Of a stretch of DNA of 64,000 nt, positions 1 to 16,805 are shown piece by piece. Location: positions 22,279,944 through 22,343,943 of the forward strand of contig CM063506.1 of the NCBI GenBank assembly GCA_032207245.1, written 5' to 3'. Source of the DNA: Pardosa pseudoannulata (taxonomy: Eukaryota; Arthropoda; Arachnida; Araneae; Lycosidae). Each line of letters opens with the position of its first letter. The first letter of the stretch is position 1. Under the pieces are notes generated by a model. The model made no database searches. It saw nothing but the letters and a program-made list of their open reading frames with translations, and was not told the origin of the DNA. Both the position numbers and the translations under genes were made by a program.

Positions 1-1808
<1,808 letters not shown>

Positions 1809-1942
1809 TAATGTATACAAATTTTAAATATAAAAGGCTATACTCATTAGTAATTGGCTGTTATTTTAAATACCAGTGTATGCCAATTATAGAAGAAGAA
1901 ACAGTTCTAAATAGATATTTATTTGGTATTAGGTTTAGACAC

Positions 1943-2350
1943 AGTACTGTGAAATGCAGTTTTACAATAGATCTATAGTCCCGATTTCAGTTCTTGTACT
2001 TAATAATAAAATGTCTATTCAAATGCCAAAATTCTGAATAATATCAGTTACTAGATAAAAGAGGGAGGTAGTTGCATCATCAACATTCAGAATCTACTTT
2101 CACTGTAAAGGAAAACTCTTTCTAAAAAAGCTGAAACGCTTCAAAATAGTACTGTGAAATGCAGTTTTACAATAGATCTATAGTCCCGATTTCAGTTCTT
2201 GTACTTAATAATAAAATGTCTATTCAAATGCCAAAATTCTGAATAATATCAGTTACTAGATAAAAGAGGGAGGTAGTTGCATCATCAACATTCAGAATCT
2301 ACTTTCACTGTAAAGGAAAAATCTTTCTAAAAAAGCTCAAACGCTTCAAA
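1943..2350. repeat. Near-identical 205-bp tandem duplication
   Basis: Copy 1 is 1943-2147 and copy 2 is 2148-2350. Both run from an AGTACTGTGAAATGCAG start to a CGCTTCAAA end. I see only about two substitutions between them, so the duplication is recent. A diverged third copy of the left part lies at 3705-3935. Confidence 0.95.
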
Positions 2351-3704
2351 CTGTTGAAACAGGAACGCTATGTATTGACAGATTAATTCATCAAAAATTA
2401 ACCTTCAAAGCTATCTTTTCTCTATGGAAACATATTACCATCGTTTCCAGTAGCATATGCGACTAATATGAGTTATGAAAAATATGATAATTCTAGATAA
2501 AACGCAATATAAAAATTTTAAAAGGAAAATATCTGAAGAACTAAATGGGAACGCCTTGTTGCTCAGTTTACGATCGGAATTCATAGTATTTGGATGCTTT
2601 TCGTAAGAGTTAGACATCAAGCATCGTAGACATTGGACATCAAGTATATTCAGGATATTAATGTTTACTAATAATATGATAAAATATATTTAGTCATTCG
2701 AAGAAACTTATTTGATTGTACTAAAAGTTTTAAGAATGATATCATATTTGATTAGAAATTAATTATGGAGAATTGCTCTTTTCATTATGGTATTATCATT
2801 TTTATTCATCAAAGTGCGACAAGTAATTAAGATTTTAATCACATAATGCTTCTATTATAGTTTTATCATTATAAACTGCTAAAGCCATGGAGTTTTTAGT
2901 GCCCCAAGTCACCAATCTCTTGCTGTTGCAACAAATATTAAAAACTGTATAGAAATTCGATCTGGAGAGAAAAAAGAGATAAAACACGCAGTTCTCCTTT
3001 ATCAATTCATCTCAGCTTAATTGATGTTGTGTACACGTCAGTGTTTTCAGAAATTTCCTGATTTAAAAGATATTCCTTAGTGTACAGTCAAAGAAATTTC
3101 TATATCACTCTGATTAAAAACATTAGAAAATATCAATGACTCGGAAATGGCAAATGTCTATGAACTGGACGAAATGTTAAATTAAGATTTATAAAACTTT
3201 GTAAGCGTATAGTTTTCTCATTGATGTTGTCTTGGAGTCTCATATGAGTTAATATAATTTTAGTTAATTTATAAAAGAAAAATTGATTTGATAATGAAAG
3301 AAATCGATTTGTGAACTTAGTTACAGAAATATCTAAATTCGCATTTCGAGATTTTAGTGTAAGTGCTATTTTTAGTTTTGAATAGCCACTAATATTTCAG
3401 ATTGATTTTTTGCACATATTCCTGTGTTATATGACACTAAGACTTAGTTTCTGTTATTTAAAGATGTTTTGAAGAAATTGAAACAGAAGTCTTGTAACAT
3501 TAATATGCATAAAAATATTTCTTAACGCTCTAAAACTTTATAGATATATTATCATAAATTTAATAATTGATAAAGATAATAGATATCACTTCAAATTCTG
3601 AAATCATGTAATATATTAAAAGATGTGGCTATTGCCAATAATTCCGACGTAAGTCAAATGAAACCTCTCTTACTCCATCTTGTAGAGAAAAACTTTAGGT
3701 TTCT
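2351..3704. other. AT-rich spacer, nothing recognised
   Basis: No gene, element end or tandem structure could be supported here. The short open frames have no recognisable domain or codon structure. Confidence 0.5.
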
Positions 3705-3935
3705 TGTCTAAATACCAGACGATGCCAATTATGAAAGAAAAGAATAGTTCTAAATAGATATTTATTTGGTATTACATATAGACATAGTACTATGAAATGA
3801 AGTTTTACAAAAGAATATATAGTCCCGATTTCAGTTCCTGTACTTGCTGAAGAAATAAAACTTATGTGCAAGGCTCTAAAATAATAAAATGTCGATTCAA
3901 ATGCCAAAATTCTAATTAATGGCAGTTACTGGACC
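3705..3935. repeat. Diverged dispersed copy of the 1.87-2.1 kb repeat
   Basis: It shares blocks in order with 1868-2105: an AAATACCAG block, a 'gccaattat' block, a TAGATATTTATTTGGTATTA block and the ATAGTCCCGATTTCAG block. It carries a short extra segment near 3850-3885. The shared unit is therefore a dispersed repeat, and only part of it was later tandemly duplicated at 1943-2350. No terminal repeats or coding remnants were seen. Confidence 0.8.
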
Positions 3936-4401
3936 AAGAGTAGGGAAACTACGGACTATAGGAAAATCTGACCCATGCAAACAAATCAAATTGAGATCGT
4001 GTGGACAGTATTATCCAATTTAAAATTTTAATAATAACCTTACGTGGCTTGTTGTCAGTGTAGAAAAGGGTAAAATGTCATGTGATGTCGGGTTTGTTGT
4101 AGATATAGTAAGAGGTGCTATCATAAAGTCCCCGGACTGAAGAATGAAAAGGTTTGTGCAAATCAAACTAATGATAACAGCTTTACCATTCAAAATATAC
4201 CTTTTAAGGACTTATACAAATATCCAATCGATTTTTTACCTCCTCTAAAACACTCCTGAAGTCAGTATTTCAAAAGATGTAAAGAATGTTCTGCGATTCT
4301 CATTGAATGTTCAACACGGATGCAAAAAGATTTTCTATCAGTGTCATTTTCATCTTTGTAAATAAAGGAAAATCTCAGGAAGCTATATATGTATAATAAG
4401 G

Positions 4402-4661
4402 TGTATCAAGAATGATTCTTAGTCCCCTAACGACTCCCACGACAGACGCCCTCTACATTTTGTTTACATTTTAGGGAGAGACTGAACCGCCAAGAGAGAG
4501 AAGAGAGTACGCTATGGATCGACGTCTGAAGTACTTGTACGAGACTCCTTCGCAATTTCACTGTCTAAGAATCCTTGTTTATTTTATTCTTTGTGTGTGT
4601 GAGTTACTAAATAGATGTTTGTCCTCGTAAAGACTGATGTCAATTTCAATACCAACTTACA
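4402..4661. mobile_element. Candidate solo LTR (unproven ends)
   Basis: This segment is less AT-rich than its surroundings. It begins TGTATCAAG and ends CTTACA, compatible with TG...CA long terminal repeat ends, and has a T-rich, TG-rich stretch near the middle-right. I could not find a matching target-site duplication in the flanks. It could equally be an unrelated unique segment. Confidence 0.28.
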
Positions 4662-5563
4662 CCAAAAAACCCAGACCCTTCGTCATCCAGATGACAAGGT
4701 GAATGGAGAATAACAATGCAATTTTTATACACTTAAATCCCTGTTGTCTTCATGCAGTAATGCAATGCTATGATGAAGATGCCAGTCTTCAAAGTTCACT
4801 TCAGTTTCGTCCTATACCTTCTTTCAAACGTCTTAGAATATCACTGTGGTAATAAGAATTAACTGTGACATTAAGAAGGATAAATTCGCCTTGTTCTGCA
4901 TTGTCAATTTGTTGACCATTTTCGTACATTTTGCTAGTTCTTTGTCACCCGGAATGCATTTCATGCTCAAATGAATCATTTTCCATCTGAAAGCGAGTTC
5001 TATTTAAAAATCACTGTCTAATTCTAACGCCAATATTAAAAGTAATCTCTAAAGAAAGTACGCCTCTACAGAAAAAGTGTCAAGAACTTTAGTTGCAGAT
5101 TTTCAGAGTTTCCTCAAAATTTAACCTTGTTCACATGCTGTGAACCATTCTTCTACTAATTCGCAAACAGTTCTAAAAATTGAAGTGGGGAGAAAATTAC
5201 ATTCTCATAAGTTTTTGTCAGTCAGATGAGGGTTATAGGAATGTGACTCCCACAATTCTCCATGTAAAAATCCAGCACAAGTCAATATAATCTGATGCCA
5301 AATTACAAGCAAGGTTCATGATAGAAATCACTTATTGGTAAGTCCCATAAGATGACTTATTGTCTCGGAAAAAACAATGTCATTCATTATATTTATAGAA
5401 ATTTCCAACATTGTTTGGTGCGTTCATAAAAAAAGTTTTTGTTTCTAAACATTAACAATAATGGGTATAAGGAGGATGTACGTAATAATATTAATTACTA
5501 ATAGATGCAACTAAAGTTTTTAGTGGAATTTTGCAACCTGGGAGGCAGAACCAATTTTGTTTC
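4662..5563. other. Spacer, nothing recognised
   Basis: No supportable gene or repeat. Composition is typical of the AT-rich background. Confidence 0.45.
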
Positions 5564-5716
5564 AGATATGGTTTGGAGCTACTTTTTGCAACATGAGGTC
5601 TAATGAGACCGAGACCTACTGCTGAAAGCCGATTCCGAACGGCTACGAACATCCATGCCATGGTGGAATTCGAACCCATGAACTCCGGTACAGAAAGCAC
5701 CCTAACCATTCGGAAA
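5564..5716 (-). mobile_element. SINE2 (tRNA-derived SINE), minus strand
   Basis: Read on the minus strand it has the tRNA-like head with a B-box-like GGTTCGAATTCC, then the AATCGGC body and the GCAAAAAGTAG...CTCCAAACC tail shared with the full-length copy at 62525-62701. The head is at the right (about 5716) and the CCAAACC tail at the left. The short frames across it are SINE sequence, not a gene. Confidence 0.88.

Positions 5717-7640
<1,924 letters not shown>

Positions 7641-7690
<50 letters not shown>
7641..7690. repeat. (TA)n(TG)n microsatellite
   Basis: About 10 TA units are followed by about 14 TG units. Confidence 0.95.
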
Positions 7691-7695
<5 letters not shown>

Positions 7696-8304
7696 GAAAG
7701 TTATGTTTCATATCGGGGATTTATCATATTTTTGCTTCTTGTATATTTATTTACCTTCTGTGTAACGTTTTCTAAATTTCTTTGCTGAAAATTCTTCGTA
7801 GTTCAAAATTAGTTTTAATTTATAAAATACAGTTCTGGTTTAATGTTAAAATCAATTTGTAGAAGATAATGAGTTTCTAATCGCCTGTTATATCACTCGC
7901 TTTTGCATCTTGAGTAATAATGCTGTCTGGTGCGATTATCTTGATATTTAGAGTTGCAAGAGTTGTTTCATATAAATGATATATATCTTTTGTGAGTCAT
8001 CGATATTAATGCCTTCCCAATTTTGCCTGTACGCCGTACGCACTCTGTATGCTTGCCGCTGTTGATTTGCCCGTACGTCATACGGGATTTAGATGTTTCT
8101 CTCTTGCTTGTACTATTTAGTCCGTATATTTTCTATTTTTAATATCAATTTAGTTATAAAAATGCTTACTAAATGGTATTTTACTTTTTATTGTATTTTA
8201 ATTAGTTCTGATTTTACGTACTTTTTTTTCACATGTTTTGTATCGTTAGACGAAACTATCAGTGCTTAGCGTTTTACTTGTATTTTGCTAATTACTATTT
8301 TTAT
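7691..8304. other. Spacer, nothing recognised
   Basis: AT-rich background. A small moderately GC patch near 8020-8090 contains repeated CGTACG-like words (CCGTACGTCATACGG), but I cannot assign it. Confidence 0.4.
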
Positions 8305-8585
8305 GAGCTGCAGTATCTCAGTCGGCAAAGGCAATGATCCCGTATCTAAAAGGTTACGGGTTCGGAACCCAAGATCCGCCGTGTTCTTTAAAGGAGACTC
8401 GGGCAAGTACTGGTGTTCGTGGTCACAGTGTCCTTCATGTTCTCGATTAATATCTCTAGAAATGGCAGGCCAAGTCTAAAGGTTTTCTGCTTGGTCCCTT
8501 CTTCAAAATTACGGGGACCTACTTAAGCGAAGTAGTTCTTTTACCTTAATGGTGCTCATTAAAACGAAAGGCGCACCGCTTGCCC
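8305..8585 (+). mobile_element. SINE1 (tRNA-derived SINE), plus strand
   Basis: The tRNA-like head shows an A-box-like TATCTCAGTCGG and a B-box-like GGTTCGGAACCC. The body carries the family blocks TCTGCTTGGTCCC, CTTAAGCGAAGTAGT and AAAGGCGCACC. Other copies are at 19410, 20577, 33955, 36227, 40181, 53961-54640 and 62268. In related copies the tail reads on into a TTAA; here a TTAACCC transposon-like end begins exactly at that point. Confidence 0.9.
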
Positions 8586-8990
8586 TTAACCCTTCGCCTG
8601 CGGACAACGTATATTTACGTTTTTTGCAGTCTGTCACTGGAGCGTGGGTCACGTAAAAATACATATTTAGTAGATTTGGGGTGGATACCTGTTAACCACC
8701 ACAAATCTACTAAATACGTATAATTATATGTATGTGTGACATTACACATGTGTTATGCGTGTTATGTGTGACAAAAAATGGAAAGCGTTGCATAGCAACG
8801 AATTTGAGTGTTGTTTGAGTTGTTATGCAACGCTTTGCATTTTTTCTTTCCACAAGTTATGATTGTCGAGTTACTCGGTCTTTTGTTGCGTTCTGCCGTG
8901 TTCCTCTTCAAAGAGGAAAATGCTTTGAACGGTACCATACTGTAAAGAACTATTAACGTGTTATCAGTTCTATTTGTACTTGTCATGAAA
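8586..8990. mobile_element. TTAA-type element end with two foldbacks
   Basis: TTAACCCTTCGCCTGCGG at 8586 looks like a piggyBac-type terminus joined to the SINE1 tail. Downstream are two inverted repeats. One is near 8662-8720, with arms of about 21 nt differing at one position (TATTTAGTAGATTT...). The other is near 8772-8845, with arms containing AAAGCGTTGCAT and ATGCAACGCTTT. The opposite terminus was not found, so the right boundary is arbitrary. Confidence 0.5.
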
Positions 8991-10629
8991 AAATATTTTT
9001 GAATACATTGTAAAATTTTAAAAATCGTTTATTTTTGTGATTTCGTAAAAATATTGTTTTTTTTTTATTTTTATTTTTTTTTTTAATTTATTTTTTTTTA
9101 AATAATCATACAGTATATATTAAATTGTAAAATAAAAAAAAAGTTTCGTTCATAAAAGTAGTTTTCGATTGACTGCGAGTTTTCTGAATAACTAAACTTT
9201 CGCGCGATTCATGAAAAAACGTCCGCTGCAAGCTTAAGTTGACAGTGAAGTATATCCGCATGCCAATTGTTAGTACGAGAACCTGCAGTCTCAATCGTGC
9301 TTAATTTATCCAGACTTGGCATGAGAAACAACAATTATTTTTATTGATGTAATCTACGTTTCTTTAAAATAATTGCTGATTTAGAGAGTATTAAGCTAAT
9401 TTCTTGTGATTCGAGCTGTCACTCGGAATCAGAATCTAAAATATCTGTAAATGAGTCTGATAGTAGTTAGAATTTACTATACGACTTGAATATTACTGAT
9501 TTTGACATTATAACGAATGACTTCACTTAAGGAAGGCAGATATTTTTAAATCCATTGGAATACCCCTCAAATCGAGGAAAAGAAGGTAAATAAAAATAAT
9601 TATAATCGAAAAAAATCTGTAAGGTAATTGTACTGATATTTATAAATGTAATAGTTTATTTCCTGTTAAGCTGTCATACAGGAAAAAAGCATATCACAGT
9701 AAAACACTGTTATTTTCATTAAAGTAAAAATTTATATTAAATGCTTAAAAATATTAGAAATAATATTTATAATAACATTTTCTTTATTTAACTTGTAATA
9801 TTGATAAAAAAAAATATGAAATAGAAAAATGTGACATTTTCTGGTAGATTTTTGAAATAAAAATGAAACTTTTAAACAGTTACAAAATTCAAATTTTAAC
9901 GACACCGGAGCTTTCATTCTACAGCTGTAATGCTGTTAAGGAAATTAAATTTCCTTAAAGACTTAAAATTTGATCTCACACTAGTAATTTATAAATAAAA
10001 GTAACTTAACTATTAAAATTTTCACTTCTGTTTTTTCCTTTTTTAGGGTATATTTAAACTAATCTATCTTTGAACTAAACTAGCTTCTTTTATGGAATGT
10101 TAATCCTAACTAACTTTGAAGCATGTACTAAACTCTAAACTTAGATTTTAAAAAAAGAAATGTGCTTCAGATTATTTTCAAATATGGAAATCTTATTAGC
10201 TTTTCTTTAAGAACTTTTCCAACTTTCAAATAAATTGAAAAGATTTAAAGAATTGAAGTTGATTTAAGTAGATTGGATAGTGCGCAGAGAAAGTATTTGT
10301 ACAGAGGAAGTTTTACGTTTTAAGAGAGGCTTATCATTCAATTATGATATGCATTAATTCTAAATTAAAATAATAATAGTAAGTAATATTTTGTTAAGAA
10401 ACTTAGAGAAGTAAGCAAAAATAGATTTAATATTTTATTATAACGTAAAAATATATTATTCTTTCGCAGTAATCTCTTATGTAAATTTCGATATTTTTTT
10501 GGGGAAGTATTTAATTTTGCTATAGTGTCTATCTAAAATTTTTAAATTTCATTTTAATACTACAACGGATTTAATGCTATTTGCAGTTATGTCAGATATA
10601 GTTATTATCCACATACATGAAAAATTAAG
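8991..10629. other. AT-rich spacer, possible transposase crumb
   Basis: T-rich tracts lie at 9055-9105. On the plus strand near 9370-9470 a short frame reads as a Ser/Glu/Asp-rich acidic stretch (SESESKISVNESDSS). This resembles the acidic N-termini of some piggyBac transposases, but it is too short and broken to assign. Confidence 0.35.
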
Positions 10630-11075
10630 TTAACACGCTGACGGACACTTGTGTCTATAGCCGTTAAAACGAAGTTCACTATGGGGCATGACGGCAATAG
10701 ACCTCCAAAACGACACTACGGCTATAGCGGCACAAATGTGCATTTACCGGCGTACAAGTAGAAGCCTAGTGTCATGTTTTGGAAACAATATTTTAGGTTG
10801 AATTTCGTTTTCCACCTGTTCCTTTTCCACACAAAAATAATGCGTAATAATTATAAAATTAATTTTTTGTCATTTATTTATTTTTGTTTGATTATAAACT
10901 AACATTTTGTGTAAAATTCCCCAAAATATTTTGTTGCAAGCAAAAAATTGCTTATTTGAGTCATTAAAACTGTCATTTACGTTTTTAAATTTTTGCTGTT
11001 ATAGCCGCCATCGTCTCATTACTTAGTGTCTAGAGTCCGCTGGCGCCATGACGGTTATAGCCGCAACCTAATTAA
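10630..11075. mobile_element. Candidate TTAA-flanked MITE with repeated CTATAGC motifs
   Basis: TTAACACGCTGACGG starts at 10630 and a TTAA closes at 11072-11075 after GGTTATAGCCGCAACC. Both ends carry several copies of a CGGCTATAGC-type partial palindrome and a GACACTTGTGTCT-like block. The terminal 12 bases do not match well between the two ends, so this is a degenerate or composite element. No coding remnant was seen. Confidence 0.5.
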
Positions 11076-12805
11076 AGGTGCTGAATTAATCAAAATTAAG
11101 TTTATTTAAGCAGAAAGAGTAAAACTATACTTCTAATATTCTAAAAATTACAAAAACATATAGTGTTAATTTTCGAACTTTACTTGTTCCTACAGTCCTT
11201 CAATGTGTTAAATATTTTAGAAATTTTCTTTTTCTATATATATTATTACTTACCATTTCATCCCCAGCATTTAGTATAAGTTGACATAATTAGTACCTTC
11301 ATTTGATTTTTGAAATTAATTTGTCGTGATATTTTTTATTTAAAATAATGTAATTTAAAATAAATTATAAAAGAAATAAATTACGTTTTTTTTTTACAAT
11401 TTATCCTTTTACTTGACTAAGGATCTCAATTATATGCAGTAGTCCTATTTAATATCGATTATACTTTTCATAAATGAAAACTAAAAGTAAAACCTAGTGC
11501 ATTGTTAAACCAAAGAAACTTGTAAAAGAATAAGAGTAAAAACATTTGCTGATAGCTATGAATCCCTTTATCACAACTATATTCTATTTAAAGTGGGTGT
11601 GTACCCGCCATATTGGTCTGATGATCCCAATTGAGAAATATTTTTTAATTGTAAATAAGTGCATTTTGATTTTTGTGATTTTTGTTTTTGTCTTCAAAGC
11701 GAGCGAACAAAATTCTGCATCAGCTCGCGACTGACTGTGATAAAAAAAAAAAAAGAAAAAGCTGGACTTTTACTCAGAAGCATATGAGTTCCTGTGCACG
11801 CGGCTAGAGGGAGTATCTTCTTTCCAGAGAAAATTACCATCTTTAAAAAAAGAACGCTTGTAAGCTTGTAAGAGCAGTAAAAAAAAACGGCATGTTGAAG
11901 TTGCTGTTTCAACGACCTGGAATCCTATTCCGCAGTCAGATGCAGTTAGCAGGTTCAACATTACAGTACTATCTCGCCAACAACTTCGTCAACCTTCTTA
12001 GCTGTGCAACTTCATCAACAGTTGGTACTAATGCTTGATGGACTACTCATTTCTTTATTTTTTAGTCGCTTATTTTATTAAATGGAATCGTACTTTTGTA
12101 ACTTTCTGATTCCGTATTTTCCCATGTGCACAATAAATTTGTAGGAATACTATCGTTTGGCATCATTACATTGGTTTTCCTTTAGCTCAATGTTAATGTA
12201 ATATTTTAAAAATAAAATTCTATCTGATCGCCTCGTGTTTCAAAAATTCTTTAAGCAAATTTTACCACGGGATATAACAGCAAATTCTATAGGATGATAT
12301 CTTTTTCTTTCTATTTTTCAATTTATGTCTCTTAAATGTTTGTATTTGAGTTTGATAAAGCGTATTCTGATACTTCTTACAAATAATTTAAAATCCCCTA
12401 TATAATAATAGCTTAATATTGTCTGTACATCTGTCCGTCTGTTCTCGAATTTATGAAGCGGTTGTACCTAGAATGGATAGAGGCATTCATATTGCATTTT
12501 TGATGAGTTAGGGTTAGCAAAATTCAAAGAGAGTCCGAAAACTTTCGAAAACCACCTCTTCCCTCCCTTTTCGAGTGTTTAATGCCATTATTTCAAGCTC
12601 TGTTGTCCCTGGTTAACAGCAGAACATTAAATTTATGAACTTATCACATAATAAATAGATAAAAGTAACATTTTTTCTAACTTTATGTCGTCATTCCTTT
12701 AATTATCTCATTTGATCATTTCTTATTTTTTAAATTATTTAAATATCATCGGCATTATTTTCATATGTTTTATCACTGAACTTAGATATGACGTAAATAA
12801 TTTTT
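11076..12805. other. Spacer with one GC-richer stretch
   Basis: No gene recognised. Sequence complexity rises between 11690 and 12020 (CAACAACTTCGTCAACC and similar), and an AATAAA lies at 12131-12136. A worn LTR or UTR could look like this, but neither ends nor duplications were found. Confidence 0.35.
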
Positions 12806-13426
<621 letters not shown>

Positions 13427-15031
13427 TATTTGTATTAAATAATAGATTAGATACATGTGCTAATTTTAATTTTAATCATCGATTATTTTTTGTTGCAATG
13501 AAAATTTTATCACCAGTATTAACAACAAATTCTTTTCATAAAAGTCTAGGAGTCTATTTCACGGACTAATAAATATCTAGCGTTTAAGTTACATATCTTT
13601 GAAAATTAAGAAGTTTGTTCATTTGTGTGTGTGTGTTTTTTTTATACATAACCACGGTTTGCAATCGATTTGCTCAATTTTGGACATCATTAATATATAC
13701 CGCCAAATAATCACTGTTAATATTAAAACCTTTGCTGTTCATCTTATTACGTAATATGACAAGATAAATTAAAGTTGGCAACTAACATGCGGTCAGTAAA
13801 GATAAACAAATTATTGAGCGTGTACCAGATAATTCTCAGCCAAAAAACAAACCATTTTTTTACCTGCCTTATAGGGTACTTTACAATTCTAGAAAATTAA
13901 AAACTTTACTGATCCCGTCATATGATGGGCTATATGCTTGTTAATTATATTTCTCTAAATGTTTTTCAAAAATAGAAAAACATGATCCTAGAGAATTTTT
14001 CTTTCACGTAATTTTTTTAAAAGAATTCCTACTGTTTCAAGCGGCTATATGTTTTTTTTATTTTTCATAATTGATAATATAGATTGAAATAAAATTTATA
14101 TAGGTACGCACGGAACTACCTTAAGCAGATAACTTTACGAAATTTCATTATATTACGTTTTTAAAAAGGTTTAAAAAGTGTAATTTATTAATATCTTAAT
14201 GCATTTTAAAACACGCCGTAAACTATTATATTTTTAAGTAATTACAGGTTGCTAAGTTACGAAATAGCTAAACTGTTTATTTCATGCGGTAAAATCTAAT
14301 AAAAACATTTCATGTACTTTCATCCACCGTCGAGTACTAGTATAGAATGTACGTATTATCGTCAAATCTCGTGACAGGATTGTACAAAAGATTTTAATAC
14401 CAGCAGTACTCGTTAGAAGTTATCAAAGATTCTCTAACCCAAATTTAGAAAATATCTGACATATGGCGTGGATATGTGTAGAATACATACAGAGGGATAC
14501 TGTCTAATATATTTTTCTGTATAAAAGTAAGTGGATACATGTATGTGTATAAGTGTGTATTACATTTGTTTTGATTTGTATACAAATCCAAATAGTTTGT
14601 CGTGTATTCGCTAATTTTGGACATTCATTCTTAACACTATCAATATGTTCCTTCTATAGCAGAACATTTACCATAATCTATTTAACACAAAATCTCAATA
14701 TAATAAATTCTAACGTTTCCGATCACCGAAAGATGACAATACTTAACTCTTCAAAAAACCAATATATCTGAAAACAAAAATTAGTAAATTTAAATATTTA
14801 AAAATGACCATTCTAAACAGATGTTTGGATTTCACACACATAAAATACTTGCTTCATTTCTTTTCTTTAGTATAAACTTTTCATATACAATACAAATTTA
14901 TGAATATATATAAATAGATAGATATTATATTCGTTCAAAATATATAAATATTTCGAAATACTTTAACGTTCAATAATATTTTCCATTACTTAGAAAAATA
15001 AGAATTATAGCAGTTTTCTTATCTCTGTGTC
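13427..15031. other. AT-rich spacer
   Basis: No gene supported. It contains the dispersed repeat at 13790-13930, listed separately. The remainder is background. Confidence 0.45.
13790..13930 (-). repeat. Dispersed repeat R3, minus orientation
   Basis: It is the inverted counterpart of 43655-43815. Shared blocks are AAGATAAACAAATTATTGAGC, a CTCAGCCA block, a CTGCCTTATAG block and the GATCCCGTCATATGATGGG end. The end forms a partial palindrome (CCCGTCA...TGATGGG) that is perfect in the other copy. Such ends are typical of small DNA transposons, but only one terminus is seen. Confidence 0.7.
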
Positions 15032-15381
15032 TCAACGCATTATATGCGGGACACGTACTACTACGTTTCCTGACGATTGATACTTGAGCGCGGGGCACGT
15101 ACTAGTACGGGTTAGTGTAACAACGTAGTTTATTTGTGGATAATAAAATAACGGTATATACATGAAAACGAAGCAAATTATTCTTGTCTACTACACAGAT
15201 TCTGGAAATATTTAGACAAATAAAAACTAGTTTTTACATCAGTCGATGCGTAACCACAGAACGGGAAGGTTGATTAAAAAATCAATTTAAATTTAAAATT
15301 AACTTTTTATTTATCCTTGCGAAAATGATATTATATATATGTATATTTATATATATATTATATATTATATATATAAATATA

Positions 15382-15434
<53 letters not shown>

Positions 15435-15586
15435 ATTTATATATTTCAATATAAAATACGAAAAGTTGGTTATAAATTAAATCATTTTCGATCTATTGAT
15501 ATTTAACTGTATAACTAAATTTACGCGCAAAACGCCCGTTCTTGGTACAATTCCGCTACGAAATGTACCCACATACAATGCGTTAT
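15032..15586 (-). mobile_element. TTAA MITE, long form (555 bp)
   Basis: Terminal blocks match the short form at 51916-52085. The left end gives CAACGCATTATATGCGGGAC with a CGTACTAGTACG palindrome, and the right end in reverse complement gives AACGCATTGTATGTGGGTAC. Both target TTAAs are mutated (TCAA at 15032, TTAT at 15583), so it is old. The interior contains the microsatellite at 15331-15432. No transposase frame was seen. Confidence 0.78.
15331..15432. repeat. TA-rich microsatellite
   Basis: Imperfect TATATA/TATGTATA blocks are followed by about 25 uninterrupted TA units, inside the MITE at 15032-15586. Confidence 0.93.
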
Positions 15587-16325
15587 TGAATGAATTGGCG
15601 TTTTTGAGAATTAAGTTTTGAAGATTTGTGATATAGTATCAATACCATTTTTCCAAAATATTATTTATTCTGGAAATTTAAGCGTTTACTAAAAAATACA
15701 TTCTATTTTGTTTGTCCGTGCATATGTTTTGGCTTATCAAATCTGCTCGTGGTTTGGGGGAGTTTTTCGAATCAGTGCGTCGATTAGCCGGTTATTTGCT
15801 AATGAATCTAGCGTTTACATTGTTCTAAATTTTAATTTAAAATTTCATGTCTTTCTAGGTTTGTAGTGCCCATATTTTATCCCTTTCGAAGGCCGTGGGA
15901 AAAATTACTTCCCACCTACATGATCTTAATACACCTGGGGAAAGCGTAAAACCCATTATAATATATTGGCCTTGCTATTATAAGGATGGGATGACTGATT
16001 CCCACTTTAGTTTTCCCCTTTCATCTACTGTATTATTAATTGTTTATAATTAGCACTTCTGTCTTGAAAGTTTGAAGAGTGTGAGAAATAAAGGGTCCGC
16101 TAAAGAGTTAATCTAATTAAAACTAAAAGTACATCGAGCTGCAAATGCTATTCATACGGTATATATAACAAAAGTTTGAATATCCCAAACGTCTAAACAA
16201 TGAACAGCATGCGCCTCCTAAACTATGTTCTCCCGATCATTGGTGCAGAATTCTTGTGGATTACAGAAGGTGGTTCGTACTTTAATCGGAATGAAATTGA
16301 TATTTAACTTTTATCCGTAAAATAT
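15587..16325. other. Spacer, nothing recognised
   Basis: Background sequence with a slightly GC-richer patch near 15880-16010. No element ends or coding remnants supported. Confidence 0.4.
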
Positions 16326-16610
16326 TGTTACGATATTCAAAGCTGGGTTCAGGGATTGAATAGATTACAGCACGAAAATAAAAATTTATTGGCAATCAGT
16401 TGGAAAATACAATGTTAGAAAGGCATCAAGGTTAAGGTACTGCACACTTGTACCAAGCTTACAAAATCATCGCGAATCAACTCGAGGAGAATGCGGTGGG
16501 TACCTCTTTCCGCATAAAACAAAACGGAAGCACCAGTAAAACACAACACACCCTACGTACTGTGTACACCGAGAAATCTACTTAACGACTCTCTTCGTTT
16601 GGGACTCAGC

Positions 16611-16628
16611 CTGCCTTATATAGGCCCG
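16611..16628 (-). promoter_or_regulatory. TATA box of the solo LTR
   Basis: The minus strand reads GGGCCTATATAAGGCAGG, a near-ideal TATA element in a locally GC-richer context, midway in the LTR and upstream of its poly(A) signal. It should mark the U3/R boundary roughly 25-30 bases downstream on the minus strand. Activity is unknown. Confidence 0.7.
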
Positions 16629-16679
16629 AAGAAACTGGTCGAACATTCCAGATTATACCAGAAACCGGAACCGGAAGTT

Positions 16680-16805
16680 GTAAAGTATCGCCACACTTGG
16701 CAACATTTGGCGACACTTGGCGATATTTGGCAACGAACTTGGCGACAAAAATAAGTTGCCAAAACTGTCGCCAATGAGCCAGTATCTCGTCAATTTGGCG
16801 AGATA
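16680..16805. repeat. Clustered TTGGCGA/TTGGCAA words in the LTR U3
   Basis: At least eight variants of TTGGCGA, TTGGCAA or their complements occur in about 125 bases (cacttggcaacatttggcg and similar). The density suggests local slippage or selected binding sites within the LTR promoter region. Confidence 0.75.

Noticed and set aside
8305..8479. Plus-strand frame with several Ser and Cys residues as a small secreted protein
   Set aside because: The sequence is SINE1; homologous copies elsewhere do not keep the frame.
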